The notes beneath the pieces are model-generated. The model did not search any database. It was not told the DNA's origin and worked only from the letters and a program-made list of their open reading frames with translations. From Portunus trituberculatus (Eukaryota > Arthropoda > Malacostraca > Decapoda > Portunidae), in contig NC_059304.1 of assembly GCF_017591435.1 (NCBI RefSeq), positions 30,470,361 through 30,534,360 on the forward strand: DNA of 64,000 nt, written 5' to 3'. The position numbers and the translations under genes are program-made. The stretch's first letter is position 1, and every line of letters starts with the position of its first letter. Positions 58,718 through 64,000 of the stretch are shown here, one piece after another.

Positions 58718-59629
58718 TCATGAAGGAAGTGAGACGGGAAATCTTGATAAGGCGTCGGCGATGATGTTGTCCACCCCCTTGATATGGTGGACTTCCAAGT
58801 TGAAGGGTTGAGTTAACAAGGCCCACCTAAGAATGCGTTGGTTTCGGTTCTTCATGGCGTGAAGGAAGGCCAGAGGATTGTGATCGGTGAAGACCTTCGT
58901 AGTTTGAGGACCAGGATGAAAGTAGCACTCAAAACGTTGGAGCGCCAGGACGAGTGGCAGAGCCTCCTTCTCGATGGTGGAGTAGTTGAGTTGATGTTTT
59001 TTCAGCTTGGCGGAGTGATAGGCGATGGGATGGAGGATGCCGCTTGTGGGGTCTGTTTGTAGTAGGACAGCACCCACTCCAACTCCACTCGCGTCCACTT
59101 GTAGATGGAAGGGACGGGAGTGATCCGGCATCCAGACCACTTGTTCCGAGGAGAGGAACGCCTTGATGTGTTGGAAGGCTTGGTCACAGGTCGGGGTCCA
59201 GTGGAAGGGGACGGAAGTGCTGATAAGGTCCGTCAGGGGGGCGGCCAGGGTGGAGAAGTTCCTACAGAATCTTCTGTAGAAACCAGCCATCCCCAAGAAC
59301 CTCATGAGAGCTTTCCTGGTGGTAGGGACAGGGAAGCCAAGGATGGCCTCCGCGTTGGCTCTCTTGGGGCGAACCTTGCCGTTCCCCACCACATGTCCCA
59401 GGTAGACCACCGTAGACTTCCCGAAGGTGGACTTGGCCAGGTTGATTGTAAGCCCGGCTTCCTGCAACCGACCCATCAGCCTCCGAAAACGGGTCAGATG
59501 TGTCGCCCAGTCGTCCGCAGTCACCACCAGGTCGTCCAGATATGCAGATGTTCCCTGCAAGTCCTGGGTGATGTAATTTATAGCCCTCTGGAAGGTGGCG
59601 GGAGCATTAGACAAGCCGAAGGGCATCAC
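58718..59629 (-). pseudogene. Gypsy RT (C-terminal half) and RNase H, last domains of the element
   Basis: The frame runs from MPFGLSNAPATFQRAIN, with AYLDDLVVTADDW (catalytic YLDD), FLGMAGFYRRFCRNFSTLAA and LQVDASGVGVGAVLLQTDP (RNase H), to EVHHIKGVDNIIADALSRFP and a stop at 58718. No integrase follows; the purine tract and LTR come next. It is separated from its N-terminal half (62333 upward) only by the Tigger element, and the frame rejoins as GLYQY-TVMPFG when the TA duplication is collapsed. RT and RNase H make element cDNA. This half has no internal stop. Confidence 0.9.
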
Positions 59630-59635
59630 TGTGTA

Positions 59636-62324
59636 CAGTAGAATCTCGAATCTCGATCAATCTCATCTCGATATTTCACATCTCGATTGCACCATAAAAA
59701 ACCCACTATTCACACATCTCGATGAAATTACACAAATCTTGATTGCTGTTTTTTTTTTTTTTCATAAAAAACGCGGCGCATCGCGATGCGATTGTTTTGA
59801 TTGCTCTCCCACCTAGCGGCAGCTTGTGGAGTGTATCAGTACACGCGGCCTCCTCCCGCTCTGTTTAAAACCAGTGTGTGCGGTGTGCGTGGTCAAGGTC
59901 GTTTACGGGTGCGGGCAGGCTACCTGGATCCCATTCATCATGTTGCCCTCAGCCAATGGAAGGGCCCAAGGGGTGGATAAGAGCAAAAATGAGTGTAAAG
60001 GAAAACAAAGTGTGAAAAAATGCGGAAGTGAAAAACGTGATTATCGAAAGGGCAAAAAACTGAACAAATACACTGCAGAGGACAAGGATAAAGTGTTGCA
60101 GCTCTTGGAGAAAGGCTACAGAGTCAGTGAAATACAAAAACTTACTGGCATTCCTCAGAGTACTATTTCCACATTGAAAAGCAAAAAAGATGAAGTGAAA
60201 AAACCAGTGACATTGGCAAAAAAATTGTTCACAGGAAACACACTTGGACAGCGCTGCATCACGTGTATTTATAATGAAAGTAATCGTCTAGTGGCAGAAA
60301 TGGAATATTATCTGGTGAAGTGGATTCAACGACAAGCAAGAGAGGTAGCTAGTATCAATGGTCCTCAGCTGCGTGAACAGGCAAGGATATTCTACCAGGG
60401 TGTTTGCAAGAAAAAACAAGTAAAAAATCCACCTGCATTTAATGCTTCTGTGGGGTGGCTGCAGAAGTTTAAGAAGCGGTGTGGCATTAAATATGCACAG
60501 TATCAAGGCGAGATATCTTCTGCTGATAGTGAAAGTGCTGCTAATTATCCTGCAGTAGTCAAACAAATAATAGAAGATGGAGGCTATTGCAAAGACCAGA
60601 TATATAATGGTAATGAGACTGGCCTTTATTGGAAACGTTCTCCCAAAGCCACCTTCATTTCTAAAAATGAAAAACAAGCACCAGGAGTAAAAGTGTCCAA
60701 AGAATGTATCAGCTTTTTACTTGTAATTCTTCTGGCAGCCACAAAATGAAACCTCTTATCATTTACAAATACAAAAGGCCTAGACCTTATAAACACGCAG
60801 ATATGCAACAACTGAATGTTTATTGGGAGACTACAGCTTCAGCCTATATGACCTCAGCACTTTCTATCGAGTGGTTCGATAAATACTTTGTCCCTGATGC
60901 AAAGAAAAAGTGTGAGGAACTAAACCTGGATTTCAAAATCCTTCTCTTTCTAGACAATGCACCTGGCCATGCAAAATTCCTCATAGGGAGGCATCCATGT
61001 GTTCAAGTCGTGTTTTTGCCCCCAAACACTACTTCCATATTACAACCCCTGGACCAGGAAATAATAGCCAATGTAAAGCTATTATACTATAAGTACCTTC
61101 ATGACAAAATGCAGCATGAAACAGATAGCAATGATGAGCTGGTTGAGATCGAAAACTCCACAAATGAAAGTGAAAGTGATCGTGAACTGTCCGCCACCTC
61201 CAACCAGGCCACCGACACCGCCACCCAAGCCGCCGCCAAGCCCAAGGTCACCACTGAGGAAGACGTTTCGTCAAAAGGAGCTATTTCTGTGAGGCAGTTC
61301 TGGAAATCCTACAACATCCGGAATGCAGTGGATTTAATGGTGAAAGCTTGGAATAACATATCAGATGCAACTATCAGACATGCCTAGGAAAATCTGCTAG
61401 CCGAGAAAGATTCTTCAGATTCCTCACAAATTCAACGACAAGCTGATCTACTGGCTGACGCTGTGACATCTATTACAACTGTTCCTGCCCCTGGATTCTG
61501 TGATGTTAATGAGAATGATGTGATGAGAGTTATTAGGAGAAAAGGTTGATGCAAGTGAAGCAATCGAAAATTTAATTAAAGAAGACGTAATGGAGGAAGA
61601 ATTGGAACAGCCTGATACCGTGTCACAGCCTCCCTCCCTGAGTGTTCAACAGTTGTCCGAGGCACTGGGGCTTGTGGCAAAGGCCAGGGATATTATGGAG
61701 GGAAAAATGGAGAATGAAACTCTCCAGGAGGCTTTTGATTATCTCAATAGAAAAATGATGGGCATTTACAACAGTAAAGTCAATGAACAAAAACAGTCCA
61801 CTATAACGAGGTTGTTCAAGATGCAACAGCGAGTCGCCGAGGTCATCGAGAATGTCACAGAAGAAGACGACGAAGGACCAATAGACCTTGATGCTTTGGA
61901 CACTGAACTACCAGAAGAACCACCATTTGTAGGATTTAATGCAGAGACTGACGGTGCTGGCTGCAGTGGAGAGAACATCATGCAAGGCCATGACAAGATT
62001 AGGGAGTGAAGGTGGTGAGTCCCAGTAGCCGAGCCACCAGCCCAGCCCCCATCAATCACCCTAATTTTATTTCAATAAATATAAGGTAAATATGTGTTGT
62101 TTTATTGTAACATTTCATTAGTTTTATTATATGAACTGCAGTGTGTAGTGTGGTAAGTACTTTAGGTGTCAGCCTGAGAATTAGTGTACTTGATATAGGT
62201 TAGTTGCCAAAGTTTTGGTCCCAATTGCATTTTTCCCTATATGAAGTTAACTTCGCATCTCAATATTTCGAATCTCGATCAGTATTTTGGGTCCCAATTA
62301 CGATCGAGATTCGAGATTCTACTG
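59636..62324 (+). mobile_element. Tigger/pogo element, complete ends
   Basis: Perfect 23-base inverted repeats (CAGTAGAATCTCGAATCTCG, then ATC) lie at both ends and TA at 59634-59635 and 62325-62326. ATCTCGAT motifs are repeated just inside each end and are candidates for transposase binding. The 2689-base element encodes a broken transposase and sits in Gypsy RT. Confidence 0.93.
59940..62009 (+). pseudogene. Tigger/pogo transposase, broken
   Basis: The start at 59940 is followed by a basic segment, then the CENP-B-type helix-turn-helix (LNKYTAEDKDKVLQLLEKGY, GIPQSTISTLKSKK), then the second DNA-binding domain (LVKWIQRQAREVASINGPQL, FNASVGWLQKFKKRCGIKYA). In the DDE domain the first box reads QIYNGNETGLYWKRSP, with Asn for the catalytic Asp of NVDETG. 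After a frameshift near 60705 come KILLFLDNAPGHA (second Asp) and PPNTTSILQPLDQEIIANVK (third Asp). A TAG at about 61385 and a further break near 61545 precede an acidic C-terminal part (61590-62009). Inactive: a catalytic loss plus three breaks. Confidence 0.9.
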
Positions 62325-62332
62325 TATTGGTA

Positions 62333-63202
62333 TAGTCCGAAGGGGGTGATGAAGGTGGATATTATTCGGGCCTCGTCTGAGAGGGGAATCTGGTAGTAAC
62401 CTTTAAGTAAGTCTATAGTGGTTACAAATTTGGCTACTCCTACACTATCTATAAGGTCCTCTATCAAGGGCAATGGGTAGGAGTCTGGCACCGTCACCTT
62501 ATTTAATTTCCTGTAGTCGGTGCAAAATCGACTACTACCATCTGGCTTAGATGTTAACAGGCAGGGAGAAGCCCAAGGGGATATACTAGGTTCTGCAAGG
62601 TGATGACAGAGCAGATAGTCTACCTCTTTTTTCATCAAGTCTCTTTTAATGGGTGAAATGCGATAGGCTGGTTGTCTTATAGGCTTGATGTCATTAGATA
62701 TTAATGTTATGTCATGTTGGATAGTATTACAAAGTCCTGGAAGGTCACCTGTGATTTCTGAAAAGTCTAGCAATAACTTTTTAAGATCAGACTGTTGTGA
62801 AGGTGTTAAGTAAAGAAACACCTCATCAAGGTTGGACATGATTTGGCTGTTTGACGGGTGTCCTTTAGGTGACGAGAAGAGGAATTTGATGTCGGACTCT
62901 TCCTCGGGGGGCACAGGACCAGACTCCTTCCCTACCAGACATACAGGTACAGTGCGAGACAAGTCGTCCTCTGGTTCTCTGGAGTGGTAAGGTTTCATTA
63001 GATTAATATGAACTAGTTGGGAATCCTTACGACGGTCAGGAGTGTGGACCACATAGTTTAATGGACTTAGTTTTTGAGCCACAACATAAGGTCCCATGAA
63101 CTTACTGTGAAGAGCATTGCCTGGAGTAGGGAGAAAAAGTAAAACCTTGTCTCCTGGTTTGAAACTTCTCATGACAGATTTGGGAAGAGAATTCTGTTGC
63201 AT
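62333..63202 (-). pseudogene. Gypsy integrase C-terminus joined to RT N-terminal half
   Basis: One unbroken frame contains first the integrase C-terminal domain (SFKPGDKVLLFLPTPGNA, SKFMGPYVVAQKLSPLNYVV, VHINLMKPYH; the GPY/F motif), then a ~90-residue linker, then RT: FSEITGDLPG, ISPWASPCLLTSKPDGSSRF, CTDYRKLNKVTVPDSYPLPL, FVTTIDLLKGYYQIPLSDEA (motif A) and FITPFGLYQY, where the Tigger interrupts it. Integrase therefore lies upstream of RT in the same ORF, the reverse of normal Gypsy order. RT sequence is Gypsy-type, not Copia-type. No protease is seen between them. Confidence 0.9.
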
Positions 63203-64000
63203 TTTAGTTTGAGATTTGAGGAAGTTTGATTTAGCAAAGATCTGACTTCACTGATTTTATTCTTAAGGTTACTGATGTAGTCAGACACACTGGGGCTTGA
63301 AGGAGTATTTTGAGTAAACCATTGATCCTTTAATATTTTGAGAGGCCCCTGATCTGTCTACCATAGAGTAATTCAAAGGGAGTAACCTAAAGAATCTTGA
63401 GGAGATTCTCTTAAAGCGAAGAGAAGGAAAGAGATACTTTCATCCCAGTCTCCTTGATGCTCCAAGCAATACTTCTTCATCATGGATTTTAATGTTTGGT
63501 GAAACCGCTCCAGACAGCCTTGGGATTGGGGTGGTAAGCCGAGGAGGTTACATGGTCGATGTTTAGCTCATTCACTATCTGTTGGAAAAAATTGCTAGTG
63601 AAATTGCTACCCTTGTCAGACTGAATTTGTTTTGGAATTCCTACCGAGGTGAAAAAATGTATTAGATGTTTTACAATGGTCTTTGATGTGATGTTCTTAA
63701 GAGGAATGCTTCAGGGTACCTGGTAGTGGGATCCATGAGGGTTAACAAATACTGATTCCCTCGTTTGGTTTTGGGTAAGGGCCCTACGCAGTCTAGAATG
63801 ATCTTTTCGAAGGGCTCCGTCTGAACTGGAATAGGCGTCAGAGGAGCTGGCACAAGGCGTTCGTTAGGCTTACCCACAATTTGACATATGTGACATGTTT
63901 TACATAGTGTGACACATCCTTTTTCATTCCTGGCCAAAAAATGTTGAAGAGCCTTCTTGTAGGTTTTTGGATGCCTAGATGACCTGACAATCCATCATGA
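63203..64000 (-). pseudogene. Gypsy integrase zinc finger and catalytic core
   Basis: At the window edge the H2C2 finger is read: HDGLSGHLGIQKTYKKALQH, then TLCKTCHICQIVGKPN. The core follows: IILDCVGPLPKTKRGNQYLL (first Asp), a frameshift near 63695, GIPKQIQSDKGSNFTSNFFQ (second Asp), SSAYHP, a one-base slip, then SQGCLERFHQTLKSMMKKYC (catalytic Glu) and FELLYGRQIRGPLKIL. A last break near 63240 leads into the C-terminal domain of the next entry. The DDE triad is complete, but three slips break the frame. Its position ahead of RT is direct evidence for an integrase-first pol. Confidence 0.88.

Noticed and set aside
59105..59641. 178-codon ORF on + opposite the Gypsy RNase H
   Set aside because: It is the antisense shadow of a recognised RT/RNase H frame and has no family features.

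Overview
This is a eukaryotic window made almost entirely of transposable elements. The TE mix (many DIRS-like tyrosine-recombinase retrotransposons, CR1/L2-like LINEs with TATTTACCTAGTTG-type 3' tails, piggyBac, Tc1, Tigger/pogo and tRNA-derived SINEs) and the very long (GT)n, (GA)n and (TA)n microsatellites suggest an arthropod, most likely a decapod crustacean. That identification is inference. No bacterial operon, rRNA, tRNA gene or CRISPR is visible. The one clear host coding sequence is a 122-base first exon at 4930-5051 (+) with the start of a LACTB2 (metallo-beta-lactamase-fold endoribonuclease) protein and a GTAAGT donor. I find no second exon, so everything to the right may be its first intron, at least 59 kb.

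Left part (1-13.7 kb): the leader of a Gypsy element with a tRNA-Leu primer site and gag, fused in frame to a deleted LINE; the LACTB2 exon; a large fold-back repeat (5269-6632); three head-to-tail CR1-like LINE pieces on + (7.07-10.09 kb); a DIRS terminal hairpin; and a DIRS recombinase split by a small Tigger element.

Middle (13.7-31.6 kb): a Tc1 element, then one decayed Gypsy element (15.1-22.45 kb) carrying nested insertions. A TIR transposon with 4-bp target duplications (15558-20434) holds a piggyBac-like MITE (16155-20170), which holds a LINE (16720-19691). A second piggyBac-like MITE and a SINE sit in the integrase. Removing each insertion at its target duplication restores local reading frames. 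Next is a DIRS element (22.46-30.8 kb) split by a LINE that itself contains a SINE.

Right part (31.6-64 kb): four head-to-tail CR1-like LINEs on - separated by (GT)n, one of them carrying an I-like LINE with RNase H; a broken piggyBac; DIRS pieces including a nearly complete element with a second SINE family inserted; and a Gypsy element whose integrase lies upstream of reverse transcriptase (Gmr1-type order), interrupted by a 2.7-kb Tigger with intact inverted repeats.

Nearly every TE gene carries stops, frameshifts or lost catalytic residues. The most unusual signals are the integrase-first Gypsy element, the TIR transposon with a Cys-rich N-terminal domain, the LINE arrays built on (AC)n microsatellites, and the DIRS terminal hairpins.
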